This document shows positions 34,929 through 43,738 of a stretch of 64,000 nt of DNA, piece by piece (position 1 is the stretch's first letter; each line of letters starts with the position of its first letter). The DNA is from Nonomuraea rhodomycinica. Lineage in GTDB: Bacteria > Actinomycetota > Actinomycetes > Streptosporangiales > Streptosporangiaceae. The stretch spans positions 372,001-436,000 of the forward strand of contig NZ_JABWGO010000002.1 of assembly GCF_013363995.1 (NCBI RefSeq). The letters are read 5' to 3'. Both the position numbers and the translations under genes were made by a program. Under the pieces are notes generated by a model, which was not told the origin of the DNA, ran no database searches, and was given only the letters and a program-made list of their open reading frames with translations.

Positions 34929-36824
34929 GTGGAGCGATCGGCGGACGATCTTCCGCTCCGGTTGGCCAGGGCCATGTTGTGGGCCTCGTTCGGCATCCTC
35001 GTCTACATCCGTGCGTTCAGCGCGTTGGACGACGGCGCCGATCTGCTCGGGGTGCTCCTGCCGATGGCGTCGTACCCGCCGCTCGTCGCGCTGTCGCTGT
35101 GGTGCTGGCGCCCGTCCGTCCGATACGGGCTCGTCGCCGCCGTGGTGCTGCTCTACTTCCTGCCGTTCCCGTTCGTCGGGGAGTCCTGGGACTGGATGCC
35201 GTGGACCGTGGCCGCCGCCGCGCTGTGCGCGCTCCCCATCCGGATCGCCTGGCCGCTGTTCGTCCTCAGCGTGGCCGCGGCCGGCGCGTCGGTCTTCCTC
35301 CTCGGCTACGACGCCGTTCCCGGGGAGGAGATCCAGGCCGCCCTCGGGTACATGATCGTCACGGCGGACGACGGTCTCATCGTCTTCGGCCTGTCCAGGC
35401 TCGTCATGGCCGTCACGAGACTTCACCAGACCCGCGAGGAACTGGCCCGTACGGCCCTGTCGAGGGAACGGCTGCGGCTGGACGGAGAGCTGCGGCACCT
35501 GCTCGGCGGGAAACTCCAGGCGATCGCGTTCCGGATGCGGACGGCAGCCCGGCAGGAGCCCGGCGAGGCGCGGCACACCCTCCGGGAAGGGATCGAGCTC
35601 GCGCGGCGCACCATGGCGGAGGTGCGTGCCACGGCCGGCGCCTACCGCGCCGACGCCCCCGAGCCGTTCTCGGCGCCGATCGAGTCGCCGCGGCTGGCGC
35701 GACGCGTGCTGCTCGCGGTCCTGGTCATCCAATGCCTGCTCGTCCTGAGGACCCTGGCCTACGTCCGCCCCGGCGACTGGCCGGGCTTCGCCTTCGCCGC
35801 CGCCCTGCTCGTCGTCATCGTGATCCTCCAGGTGCTCCCGCAGTCGCGGGCGGTGCTGGTCGCGCAGAGCCTGCTGATCCTGCTGCCCCTGCCCGTCGTC
35901 CCCGACGCCTGGGACCGCCTGCTGAGCATCTTCACCGGCAAACTGCTGCTCAACGTACGGCCGCCGCGCTCGTGGGCGATCGTCGGGGTCGTCCTGGGCG
36001 GGCACCTGGCCTGGTTCCTGCACCGCATCGACCGCAACTACCTGTTCATCGACGACCTCCCCGCCGCACTGGCCAACTTCGGCGGCCACATCATGATCAT
36101 GTGGCTGGTGTACTGCCTCGGGCGGCTGAGCGGACTGCTCACCGTGCTGGAGCGGACCCGGCACGAGCTCGCCGAGGCGGCGGTGCGCCGCGAACGCCTG
36201 CGGATCGCCGGCGACCTGCACGACATCCTGGGCTACAGCCTGTCGGCGGTCGCCCTCAAGGGCGAGGTCGCCGAACGCCTGCTCGGCAGCGACCCCGCGA
36301 GGGCCGAGGCCGAGATCGCCGCCCTCGGGTCACTGGTCGAACGGGCCGTGACGGAGCTCGACTCCATCACCGGCGACCGGGTGCAGCTGCGGTTGAGCAG
36401 GGAGATCGACGCCGCCCGCGAGGTGCTGGCGAGCGCCGGGATCACGGCGGCGGTGCGCGTCGAGACAGGACCGCTGCCCGCGGCGGTCGACACCGCGCTG
36501 GCCACCGTGCTGCGAGAAGCCGTCACCAACGTCCTGCGCCACAGTCAGGCCCGCACCTGCGAGATCACCGTGTCGGGCACGGCGGGCGGCGTACGGTTAC
36601 GGCTGGTCAACGACGGCGCCGCCGTACGGGAGGAAGCGGAGCCGCCGGAACGGCGCGGCAGCGGGCTCGACAGCATCGCCGAGCGGACCGGCGGGCAGGT
36701 GACGGCAGGACACCGAGCCGGTGACAGGTTCGAGGTGCTCGCCGAGTTCGCGGCACCGGCCGGACCCGGTGGTGCCCGGGAAGGCTTCGGCCCCGTCGCA
36801 GGCAGCCGGCTCTCCCTTGGCTGA
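34929..36824 (+). CDS. NarL-type sensor kinase with an internal duplication
   Basis: A 631-residue kinase from GTG 34929 (GGAGGG 8 nt upstream). It contains two copies of a membrane-region-plus-HisKA_3 unit. The first (about 1-240) has five or so membrane helices and RERLRLDGELRHLLGGKLQAIAFRM, where Arg189 replaces the phospho-acceptor His. The second (about 255-500) again has membrane helices, then RERLRIAGDLHDILGYSLSAVALKGE with His431. The HATPase domain (about 510-610) shows VLREAVTNVLRHSQA and RRGSGLDSIAERTGG. Only the second unit can be phosphorylated. The response regulator follows 54 bp downstream. Signal unknown. Confidence 0.88.
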   Translation: MERSADDLPLRLARAMLWASFGILVYIRAFSALDDGADLLGVLLPMASYPPLVALSLWCWRPSVRYGLVAAVVLLYFLPFPFVGESWDWMPWTVAAAALCALPIRIAWPLFVLSVAAAGASVFLLGYDAVPGEEIQAALGYMIVTADDGLIVFGLSRLVMAVTRLHQTREELARTALSRERLRLDGELRHLLGGKLQAIAFRMRTAARQEPGEARHTLREGIELARRTMAEVRATAGAYRADAPEPFSAPIESPRLARRVLLAVLVIQCLLVLRTLAYVRPGDWPGFAFAAALLVVIVILQVLPQSRAVLVAQSLLILLPLPVVPDAWDRLLSIFTGKLLLNVRPPRSWAIVGVVLGGHLAWFLHRIDRNYLFIDDLPAALANFGGHIMIMWLVYCLGRLSGLLTVLERTRHELAEAAVRRERLRIAGDLHDILGYSLSAVALKGEVAERLLGSDPARAEAEIAALGSLVERAVTELDSITGDRVQLRLSREIDAAREVLASAGITAAVRVETGPLPAAVDTALATVLREAVTNVLRHSQARTCEITVSGTAGGVRLRLVNDGAAVREEAEPPERRGSGLDSIAERTGGQVTAGHRAGDRFEVLAEFAAPAGPGGAREGFGPVAGSRLSLG

Positions 36825-36878
36825 GATCAGGTCGTTGCTCGCAGGCTGTCGGTTCGAGGGCCGGGAGGGTGAGGGGCC

Positions 36879-37484
36879 GTGATTCGCGTGCTCGTCGCGG
36901 AGGACATGCACATCCTGCGCGAAGCGCTGGTCGAGCTGCTGTCGCTGAACGACGACATCGAGGTCGTGGCGGGGGTCGCCTCCGGTCTGGAGATCGTGCC
37001 CGCGGCGCTGGAGTGCCGGCCCGACGTGGCCGTGATCGACATCGATCTGCCGGGGCGGGACGGCGTGGCGGCGGCGGCCGAGCTGCGAAGGGCGCTGCCC
37101 GAATGCGCCGTGCTGATCCTGACGGCACTGACCAAGCCGGGTGTCCTGCGCAGGGCGCTGGGCGCCCAGGTCGCGGGCTTCGTCCCGAAGGACATCCGGC
37201 CCGCCGAGCTCGCCGCGGCCATCAGGACGGTCGCGGCGGGGGGACGGGCGGTGGACCCCGCGCTGGCGCTGGTCGCGCTCGAGGCGCCCGAGAGCCCGCT
37301 GAGCCAGCGCGAGACCGAGGTGCTGCGCATGTCGGCGACGGGCGCGCAGCCCGCCGAGATCGCCGAGCACCTCTTCCTGACCTACGGCACAGTGCGCAAC
37401 TACCTCACCTCGGCGGTGACCAAGCTCGGGGCCCGCAACCGGGTCGACGCCATTCGGATCGCCACCGAGTCCGGCTGGATCTAG
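36879..37484 (+). CDS. NarL/LuxR-family response regulator
   Basis: A 201-residue regulator from GTG 36879 with GGGAGGGTGAGG upstream. The receiver has VLVAEDMHILREAL, phospho-acceptor Asp in VAVIDIDLPGRDG, and Lys in GFVPKDIRPAEL. The C-terminal LuxR-type helix-turn-helix shows SQRETEVLRMSATGAQPAEIAEHLFLTYGTVRNYLTSA. It resembles DesR-type regulators that act with membrane-embedded NarL-type kinases. Pairing with the duplicated kinase is clear from order and orientation. Confidence 0.93.
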   Translation: MIRVLVAEDMHILREALVELLSLNDDIEVVAGVASGLEIVPAALECRPDVAVIDIDLPGRDGVAAAAELRRALPECAVLILTALTKPGVLRRALGAQVAGFVPKDIRPAELAAAIRTVAAGGRAVDPALALVALEAPESPLSQRETEVLRMSATGAQPAEIAEHLFLTYGTVRNYLTSAVTKLGARNRVDAIRIATESGWI

Positions 37485-37577
37485 CGGCAGCTCCGCGCCC
37501 CGCCTCGCGGGCGCCTGTCGAACGCGCTCCACCAGTGATCCTTCCGGTGGGCTCGGTGGGCGTTCAGTGAAGCCTGT

Positions 37578-37583
37578 TATGGT
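37578..37583 (+). promoter_or_regulatory. Predicted -10 box of the tandem-repeat protein gene
   Basis: TATGGT, followed by an A-rich leader (CCCCCAAAACAGTAAAAG) and a GGGAGAG ribosome site before ATG 37629. Confidence 0.4.
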
Positions 37584-37628
37584 CGTCCGTATCCCCCAAA
37601 ACAGTAAAAGTTTCTGCATGGGAGAGTC

Positions 37629-38456
37629 ATGAGGACCGTCAGGAAGATCGCAGTAGCCACCTCCATGGCCGTCGGGGCAGCCGTCCCCCTGGCCGTGATG
37701 GCGCCCGCCGCGAACGCCCAGGGAACGGCCTTCATGGCCTACCACGGTGTGAGCGCGGCCGAGCAGAAGGAGCGCTTCGAGACGCTGCGCGCCCAGGGTT
37801 ACCGGCCCGTGGCCGTGGACGTGTCGGGTGGCGGCCGGTACGCGGCCGTGTGGGTCAAGGACGGCGTCCGGCCCTGGGCGCTGTATCAGGGCATGTCGGC
37901 GAAGGGCTATCAGCAGCGCTTCGACCAGGCGTCGAAGAGCGGGATGCAGCCGGTTTCGGTGTCGGCCACCGGGGCCGGTGACGGCGCGCGCTTCGTGGCC
38001 GCGTTCGCGAGGACCGGCGCGAAGTTCTTCGCCAAGCACGGGCTGACCGGCGGCCAGCTCGCCGCGGCCAACTCCTCGGCCAAGGGCCGCGGGTACGCGC
38101 TCACGTCGGTCGACGCGTACGGCACGGCCGGTGACATCCGGTATGTGGCCGTCTGGACGCAGGACACGCGCGGTGACTGGGAATGCACCACCGGCAAGAC
38201 GCTCTCCCAGCACGAGGCCGAGTTCAAGTCCCGGACGAAGCGGGGGTATCGGCCGACCGAAATCGCGGTCGCGCCTGACGGCACTTACACGGCCGTGTGG
38301 CGCAAGGACGGCCTCAAGTCGTGGGCCCACTACGTCGGGATGAGCGGCTCGGGCTACCAGCAGCGCTTCGACCAGCTCAAGGCCAAGGGGCTGCGCCCGG
38401 TGCAGGTGGACGGCGAGGGCGGCCACTACGCCGCCGTCTTCGAGGCCGGCCGGTAG
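37629..38456 (+). CDS. Secreted protein made of bacterial tandem repeat domains
   Basis: A 275-residue exported protein: signal peptide about 1-30 (ending AANAQ), then five repeats of about 48 residues. Each repeat follows GxSAxExQxRFExLxxxGYRPVAVDV then a YAAVWVKDG strand, as in MSAKGYQQRFDQASKSGMQPVSVS and MSGSGYQQRFDQLKAKGLRPVQVD. This fits the bacterial tandem repeat domain 1 family found in secreted actinobacterial proteins, sometimes attached to hydrolases; no catalytic domain is present here. It could be a surface binding or decoy protein. Own promoter and terminator. Confidence 0.82.
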   Translation: MRTVRKIAVATSMAVGAAVPLAVMAPAANAQGTAFMAYHGVSAAEQKERFETLRAQGYRPVAVDVSGGGRYAAVWVKDGVRPWALYQGMSAKGYQQRFDQASKSGMQPVSVSATGAGDGARFVAAFARTGAKFFAKHGLTGGQLAAANSSAKGRGYALTSVDAYGTAGDIRYVAVWTQDTRGDWECTTGKTLSQHEAEFKSRTKRGYRPTEIAVAPDGTYTAVWRKDGLKSWAHYVGMSGSGYQQRFDQLKAKGLRPVQVDGEGGHYAAVFEAGR

Positions 38457-38481
38457 CCGCCCGTCCTCCACGTTCCGGGCG

Positions 38482-38517
38482 GACCGGCCCGTCGGGTGAG
38501 CGCCCGACGGGCCGGTC
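38482..38517. terminator. Terminator between convergent genes
   Basis: GACCGGCCCGTCGGG / CCCGACGGGCCGGTC is a perfect 15-bp stem with a 6-nt loop, 25 bp past the stop of the tandem-repeat protein gene. Confidence 0.85.
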
Positions 38518-38647
38518 TCCCGGCCGCCCGGCCCGCGTGCCCCACCCGCGTGCCAGGCCCGCGTGCCGGGCCCGCGCGCCCGGCCGGAGCGCCAGGCGGC
38601 CGCGTAAGGCGTGTCACCGGGCGGCCGGCGTCAGGAGGAGGCCGGTG

Positions 38648-39391
38648 TCACCGGGCGAGGACGTCGATGTTCCCCGACGTGCTCTTCGCCACGATCGTCC
38701 GCTCGCTCCGCACGTCCTCGACCTCGGAACGCTCGTCGCCGTACCGGCTCTGCGCGGTCACCCGGTACGCCCCCTTGGGCACCGTCGTCCTGACGTACCC
38801 GTGGTCCGACACCACGTCCACCTGCGACGGCGGCATGGCGAACGCCAGCCGCACGGCGCCCGCGCGGGTCCGCACCCGCACGCTCGCCGACTTCAGCCGC
38901 TCGCCCTCGACCAGCCCGTGGTCCCCGTTCAGCCGCAGCCGCCCCGACGCCCCGTACGCCTTGATCGGGCCGTGCGACGACACGTCCGCGTCCTGGGCGA
39001 GGTCCTGGAGGATCACGCCCTCCTCCGAACCCTCCACGACGAGCCGCACGCCGGGCGGCACCCGGACGTGGTAGCGGGCGCCGCAGTCGCCGAACACCAT
39101 CGTGCAGTCGGCGCCGAGCCGCAGCACCCCGTCCTTGAGCGACCAGGACGCGTTGCCCTCGCCCGCCGCCTTGCCGCGCACCCAGCGCTCCACCCGCACC
39201 GCGCCCGGCTCGCCCGGCAGGATCCGCAGACCGCCCGTCGAGCTCCTGACGGTGAGCTGCCCGCCGGCGTGCGTGAACGCGTGGCTGTCGTGCACCTCCT
39301 TCGCGTCCAGCTCGACCCCGCAGCCGCTCGTGACCGTCGCCAGCACGGCCACCGCCGACGCCGCCGCCATCGCCCCCAGAATCCGTCTCAT
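38648..39391 (-). CDS. DUF4097-like lipoprotein
   Basis: A 247-residue protein from ATG 39391. The start MRRILGAMAAASAVAVLATVTSGC is a signal peptide with a Cys at residue 24 as probable lipidation site. The rest is repeated short strands such as LTVRSSTGGLRILPG, LRLNGDHGLVEGE and TIVAKSTSGNIDVLAR, the right-handed beta-helix pattern of DUF4097 adhesin-like proteins. A putative disulfide pair (CTMVFGDC) lies mid-protein. Function unknown; related proteins are often regulated by envelope stress systems. Confidence 0.8.
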   Translation of the reverse strand: MRRILGAMAAASAVAVLATVTSGCGVELDAKEVHDSHAFTHAGGQLTVRSSTGGLRILPGEPGAVRVERWVRGKAAGEGNASWSLKDGVLRLGADCTMVFGDCGARYHVRVPPGVRLVVEGSEEGVILQDLAQDADVSSHGPIKAYGASGRLRLNGDHGLVEGERLKSASVRVRTRAGAVRLAFAMPPSQVDVVSDHGYVRTTVPKGAYRVTAQSRYGDERSEVEDVRSERTIVAKSTSGNIDVLAR

Positions 39392-39535
39392 GAGGCGATC
39401 GTCGTCCGGCGGCGTCGCTGCGCCATCGGCCGTCCGGCCGAGTGCGGATCCACCGTTCGGCCCCATTTCCGCCGCGACATGCCCGGAGAGTGCCGCGAGA
39501 TCCCCGGAGGGGTGCCGCGAGATCCCGCGAGGAGT

Positions 39536-40375
39536 TCAGAGAGCGGAGAGCAGCTCGCGCACGTGGGACAGGGGATCGTCGCCCATCGGCCGCACCGCGA
39601 CCGTCGTGGTCCCCGCCTCCCACAGCTCCCGCACCCGCGCGGCCGCCTCCTTCGGGGACCCCGCCGCCATGAAGACGTCCTCGGGCGCCACCCCCAGGAA
39701 CCCGGCCTGGCCCTCCACCGTCCGCCGCATCACCTCGGGCATGTCGTCGCCGACGCACAGGAACGTGAACGCCACCAGCTCGTGGCCGTCCGAGGCGCCG
39801 ATCTGCCGAAGGATGCCGGGAATGCGGTCGGGCGCCAGGCCCTCGGGGACGATCGTGCCCTGCGCCACGCGGCCCGACAGCGCGAGCGAGCGCGGCTTCA
39901 CCACGCCGGCCAGCACGGGCGGCGGCTCGGCGGGCGGGTGCACGAGGGAGATCCCGTCCAGGTGAACGGTCCGGCCGCGCAGGGTGACGGTCTCACCGCG
40001 CAGCAGCGCCCGCACGGAGGTGATCGTCTCCTCCAGCAGCGTCATCGGCGAGGGTACGGCCGCGCCGACCTGGCGCATCCAGTCCTGGACCCCGTGCCCG
40101 ATGCCGGCGGCGAGCCGGCCGGGGTGCAGGCGGGCCAGGTTGGCCAGCTCCATCGCCAGCAGCGCCGGGTTGCGCAGCGGGGCCGGGGTGATGCCGATGC
40201 CGACCCGGATGCGCTCGGTCACGGCCAGCGCGGTCGCGGCCGAGGACACGGCGCCCGTCCATCCCAGGTCCTCCACGACCCACAGGTCGGCCACACCCAG
40301 GCCGTCCAGCTCGCGGGCGAACGGCACCAGCAGCTCCGGCGCCAGGTCGCGGTCGAACATCACTCCGAGCCTCAC
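39536..40375 (-). CDS. LLM-class F420-dependent oxidoreductase
   Basis: A 279-residue luciferase-like TIM-barrel protein. It has VRLGVMFDRDLAPELLVPFARELDGLG, the segment LWVVEDLGWTGAVSSAATALAVTERIRVGIGI, and a GRLAAGIGHGVQDWM loop where LLM enzymes bind F420. GTG 40375 has GGGAGG 5 nt upstream. Such enzymes use reduced F420 to reduce diverse substrates or oxidise sugars and alcohols; the substrate cannot be told. It follows the STAS gene on the same strand after about 320 bp, so it is probably a separate unit. Confidence 0.9.
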   Translation of the reverse strand: MRLGVMFDRDLAPELLVPFARELDGLGVADLWVVEDLGWTGAVSSAATALAVTERIRVGIGITPAPLRNPALLAMELANLARLHPGRLAAGIGHGVQDWMRQVGAAVPSPMTLLEETITSVRALLRGETVTLRGRTVHLDGISLVHPPAEPPPVLAGVVKPRSLALSGRVAQGTIVPEGLAPDRIPGILRQIGASDGHELVAFTFLCVGDDMPEVMRRTVEGQAGFLGVAPEDVFMAAGSPKEAAARVRELWEAGTTTVAVRPMGDDPLSHVRELLSAL

Positions 40376-40694
40376 AGCGGCCTCCCGTGTCACGTCGGTC
40401 AGGCGGCACGGCCGTCCGCTGCTCCTGGGTCCGCCCGCCCGCGCGGTGGTCTCCAAGAGCGGGGGAGCGGTGACGCGCGAGGCGGCCGTCCGGCCTCCGA
40501 GTATCCAGCACGGGAGACATGTGCGACACAGGGGACATATCCCGCTGGAGATGGACGGCCGGTGCCCTTCCAGGGTGAGGTCGTCGAGGGCGTCCGAACG
40601 GCGCCGGGGATGTCACCAGGGGTGCCGGGGGAGGCCCCCAAGGGGTGCCTCCGGCCGCGGGGGCGTTCCCGGAGTCACGGGGGAGGGCCGCCGG
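40376..40694. other. Intergenic region upstream of the LLM oxidoreductase gene
   Basis: No gene seen. The region has an imperfect repeat pair GGGAGACAT and GGGGACAT near 40514-40540 and several G-rich runs around 40615-40670 able to form hairpins, one of which may terminate the STAS transcript. The promoter of the oxidoreductase gene should lie in its left third (minus strand). Confidence 0.4.
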
Positions 40695-41045
40695 TCAGGC
40701 CGCCGCGGCCGACAGGGCCGAGCACGCCTCCTCGATCGACGAGGCCGTCTCGAAGTGACGGTCCAGGTTCGTGATCGTGAACAAATGGCTGATCATGCCG
40801 TCCGCCAGCACGAGAATCATCCGGCCGCGTGAGTGGTGCACGTGGTTGAACGCGCCCACCAGCACTCCCAGCCCCACCGAGTCGCAGAACGGGACCTCTG
40901 TCAGGTCAATGACCACGTTGGCGGAGTCGCTCCTGGCGAGGACGTGGTCGAGCTCGGCCCGCAGGCGCGGGGCTCCGGCCACGTCGAGGTCACCGACGAC
41001 GCGCACAACCGTACAGGGGTCCTCCCGCCAATACTTGACCACCAT
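40695..41045 (-). CDS. STAS-domain anti-sigma factor antagonist
   Basis: A 116-residue STAS protein of the SpoIIAA/RsbV type: CTVVRVVGDLDVAGAPRLRAEL, then NVVIDLTEVPFCDSVGLGVLVGAF with the phosphorylatable Ser in DSVGLG. Partner-switching antagonists bind an anti-sigma kinase when unphosphorylated and so free the sigma factor. No kinase or SigB-type sigma factor is next to it. It begins 34 bp after the LCP gene stop on the same strand and could be read from the LCP transcript. Confidence 0.9.
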   Translation of the reverse strand: MVVKYWREDPCTVVRVVGDLDVAGAPRLRAELDHVLARSDSANVVIDLTEVPFCDSVGLGVLVGAFNHVHHSRGRMILVLADGMISHLFTITNLDRHFETASSIEEACSALSAAAA

Positions 41046-41079
41046 GACGGTCCAGTGCCCGAAGTAAGAATACTTATGC

Positions 41080-42549
41080 CTATTTCTTGCATATGTTCTG
41101 AGTTGCCGTTTTCGTAGTCGGCGTGGCGGTTGACGAGGGCTTAGCCCCCGGCGTCTCCAGCGCCGGCTTCTGGATCTTCGGCTGGTCGGTGCCCACGATG
41201 ACCTCGACGCCCTTGACGTCGGCGGCCTCGCGCAGCTCCGCGCCGGGGATCGCGGCCGCGACGGTGCGGGCGGAGTCCTCGCGGTCGGGGGCGTAGCGGA
41301 TGACCGTCTTCTTGTAGTCCTTGTCCGTGGTGTTGCCCGGCTGGTCCGGCACCCGGAAGCCGGCCGCCACCAGCGCCTCCTTCGTCCGCGCGCCGAGCCC
41401 CGTGACCAGCGTGCCGTTCTTGACCGTGACCGCGATGCGCTCCGGCGGGATCACCTCGCCGGCGGGCTTGCCCGTGGGCTTGGCGGCGGCGGAGGCGGAC
41501 GGCGAGGCGCCGGCCTTGACGAGGTCCTCGTCGGCGGCGATCCGGCGGAACAGCTCGCGCGCCGCCGCGTCGTCCCACAGCACCGCCGACTCGCCGGTCG
41601 GCGCCTTGAAGTCGACGTTCTTCAGCGGTACGTCGGCGAACGCGACGTCGTTCAGCGACACGTCGCGCATCTGCGTGGCGAGCCCGGTCAGCCCGTCGTC
41701 GGGATCGACCTTGATGGTGCGCAGCGTCGAGTTGACGAAATCGGCAAGCTTGGCCGGGTTGGTGAGCGTGCCCGCGCTGAGGGCGCGGTTCAGCAGCGCG
41801 GAGATCACCTGCTGCTGCCGGTCGATGCGGTCGAGGTCGGACCGGGCCGTGGCGCGGGTGCGGGCGTAGCCGAGCGCCTGGGCTCCGTGCAGCTCGTGGG
41901 TGCCGGCGGTGAGCGCGAGCCCCGTCTTGGGGTCGTTGATGGGCACCGGGGTGCAGACCGTGACCCCGCCCAGCGCGTCCACGACGTCGATGAAGCCGAG
42001 GACGTTGACCTCGATGTAGCGGTTGATGGACAGCCCGGTCGCCTGCTCCACGGTCTCCTTGGCGAGCTTCGGCCCGCCGAACTGGTACGCGGAGTTGATC
42101 TTGTGCTGGCCCTTGCCCGGGATGGTCGTCCAGGTGTCGCGGGGGAGGCTCACCACGGTGATCTTGCTGTGGTCCTCGGACAGGTGGATGACCATCATCG
42201 TGTCGGTCCGCTGCCCGACCTCACGGCCCAGCTTGAGCTGGTTCTGCTGCTTGCGGGTGAGGTCGTCGCGCTTGTCCACGCCGACGAGCAGGATGTTCAT
42301 CGCGCCGCGGGACACCGGCTCGGTCACCCCGGCGTCCACCGTGCCGATCTGCCGGGGGGTCGCCCACACCACGCCGGTGCCGACCAGCACACCGGCGGAC
42401 AGCAGGCCCGAGATGATCAGGTTGCGCCGGCGAGCCTTCGCGCCGCGGCCCGGCCCGCGCCTGCGACCGGGACCGGGTGCGAGCCTGACGCCGCCGTAGG
42501 CGTCGCCGCCCACGTGTACCCCAGCGTCCTCCTCGCCCGGGTCGCGCAT
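41080..42549 (-). CDS. LytR-CpsA-Psr (LCP) family protein with LytR_C domain
   Basis: A 489-residue membrane-anchored enzyme that attaches wall polymers from undecaprenyl carriers to peptidoglycan. One N-terminal membrane helix (about 48-68) follows a basic Gly-rich tail. The LCP domain has MNILLVGVDKRDD, GQRTDTMMVIHL, TVVSLPRDTWT, KINSAYQFGG, LGFIDVVDALGGV and YARTRATARSDLDRIDRQQQV with the pyrophosphate-binding Arg/Asp residues. The C-terminal LytR_C domain (about 365-460) begins IAVTVKNGTLVTGLG. ATG 42549 has a GAGGGGGACGG ribosome site. It is divergent from the glycosyltransferase gene. A second LCP gene lies at 56103. Confidence 0.93.
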   Translation of the reverse strand: MRDPGEEDAGVHVGGDAYGGVRLAPGPGRRRGPGRGAKARRRNLIISGLLSAGVLVGTGVVWATPRQIGTVDAGVTEPVSRGAMNILLVGVDKRDDLTRKQQNQLKLGREVGQRTDTMMVIHLSEDHSKITVVSLPRDTWTTIPGKGQHKINSAYQFGGPKLAKETVEQATGLSINRYIEVNVLGFIDVVDALGGVTVCTPVPINDPKTGLALTAGTHELHGAQALGYARTRATARSDLDRIDRQQQVISALLNRALSAGTLTNPAKLADFVNSTLRTIKVDPDDGLTGLATQMRDVSLNDVAFADVPLKNVDFKAPTGESAVLWDDAAARELFRRIAADEDLVKAGASPSASAAAKPTGKPAGEVIPPERIAVTVKNGTLVTGLGARTKEALVAAGFRVPDQPGNTTDKDYKKTVIRYAPDREDSARTVAAAIPGAELREAADVKGVEVIVGTDQPKIQKPALETPGAKPSSTATPTTKTATQNICKK

Positions 42550-42630
42550 CCGTCCCCCTCTTGTTCCGCCGCGAGGATCGGGCCTTCGATTGCCCTCCTC
42601 CCCTGCTCGTACAGTAGCGTGAGCCCCGCC

Positions 42631-43671
42631 ATGAAGCAGTTCCCCGACTCGCCGCACGCGCCAGCGGAGACCCGTAGCTGGCCGCCCATCTCCGTCGTCA
42701 TGCCGGTCCTCAACGAGGAACGGCATCTTCGCGAGGCCGTCGACCAGGTCCTCGCCCAGAGCTACCCCGGCGAGATCGAGGTCGTCCTCGCCGTCGGACC
42801 GTCCCAAGACCGCACCCAGGAGGTCGCCGACGCCATCGCGGCGGCCGACCCCAGGGTCGTCGTCGTGCCCAACCCGACGGGCCGCACCCCCAACGCGCTC
42901 AACGCCGCCATCGCGGCGTCGCGCAGCGGCATCGTCGCCCGGGTCGACGGGCACGCCATGCTTCCCTCCGACTACCTGCGGGTGGCGGTCGAGACACTGG
43001 AGGAGACCGGCGCCGACAACGTGGGCGGCGTCATGGCGGCCGAGGGCGTGACCGCCTTCGAGCAGGCCGTCGCCTGCGCCATGACGTCCAAGATCGGCGT
43101 GGGCGCCGCCGCTTTCCACGTGGGCGGCACGGCGGGCCCGGCCGACACCGTCTACCTGGGCGTCTTCCGGCGTTCCGCGCTCGACCGGGTCGGCGGCTAC
43201 GACGAGCACTTCCAGCGCGCCCAGGACTGGGAGATGAACCACCGCATCCGCCAGAGCGGCGGCCTGGTGTGGTTCCAGCCCCGCATGCGCGTGACCTACC
43301 GGCCCCGGCCCAACGTCAAGGCGCTGGCCAAGCAGTACTTCCACTACGGCCGCTGGCGGCGCGTCGTCTCGCGCACCCACGAGGGCACGATCAACCTGCG
43401 TTACCTCGCGCCGCCGGCCGCCGTGCTGGCGATGGCGCTCGGGCTGATCGTCTCGCCGTTCTTCCCGCTCGGGCTGATCGTCCCGGGCGGCTATCTGCTG
43501 GCCATCGTCGGCGGCTCGGTGCTCACGGGCAGCGGCTACCCGATGGCGGTCAAGGCCAGGCTGCCGCTCGTGTACGCCACCATGCACGTCTCGTGGGGCT
43601 GGGGCTTCCTGACCAGCCCGCGCAAGCTGGCCCGCCCGTCGCCCCAGCAGGGCCACCTCTCACTCCACTGA
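42631..43671 (+). CDS. Family 2 glycosyltransferase (ExoA-like)
   Basis: A 346-residue processive-type glycosyltransferase. The GT-A domain has ISVVMPVLNEERHLREAVDQVL, VVVPNPTGRTPNALNAAI, the metal-binding VDGHAM (in the DxD place), YLGVFRRSALDRVGGYDE and the catalytic-loop Asp in RAQDWEMNHRI. After about residue 250 come two to three membrane helices. It fits ExoA-like succinoglycan-type transferases adding sugars to lipid-linked chains. ATG 42631 follows a TACAGT box by 15 nt; GTG 42619 is a possible alternative. Confidence 0.9.
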   Translation: MKQFPDSPHAPAETRSWPPISVVMPVLNEERHLREAVDQVLAQSYPGEIEVVLAVGPSQDRTQEVADAIAAADPRVVVVPNPTGRTPNALNAAIAASRSGIVARVDGHAMLPSDYLRVAVETLEETGADNVGGVMAAEGVTAFEQAVACAMTSKIGVGAAAFHVGGTAGPADTVYLGVFRRSALDRVGGYDEHFQRAQDWEMNHRIRQSGGLVWFQPRMRVTYRPRPNVKALAKQYFHYGRWRRVVSRTHEGTINLRYLAPPAAVLAMALGLIVSPFFPLGLIVPGGYLLAIVGGSVLTGSGYPMAVKARLPLVYATMHVSWGWGFLTSPRKLARPSPQQGHLSLH

Positions 43672-43683
43672 CCCACCCGCCTC

Positions 43684-43721
43684 GGGCGCGCGTCCCCCAT
43701 GTCCACGGGGTACGCGCGCCC
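43684..43721. terminator. Convergent terminator
   Basis: GGGCGCGCGTCCCC / GGGGTACGCGCGCCC, a 9-bp plus 4-bp stem with a small internal loop and 9-nt apical loop, between the converging glycosyltransferase and cytidylyltransferase genes. Confidence 0.7.
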
Positions 43722-43738
43722 TCTCCAGGCCGGCGCGG

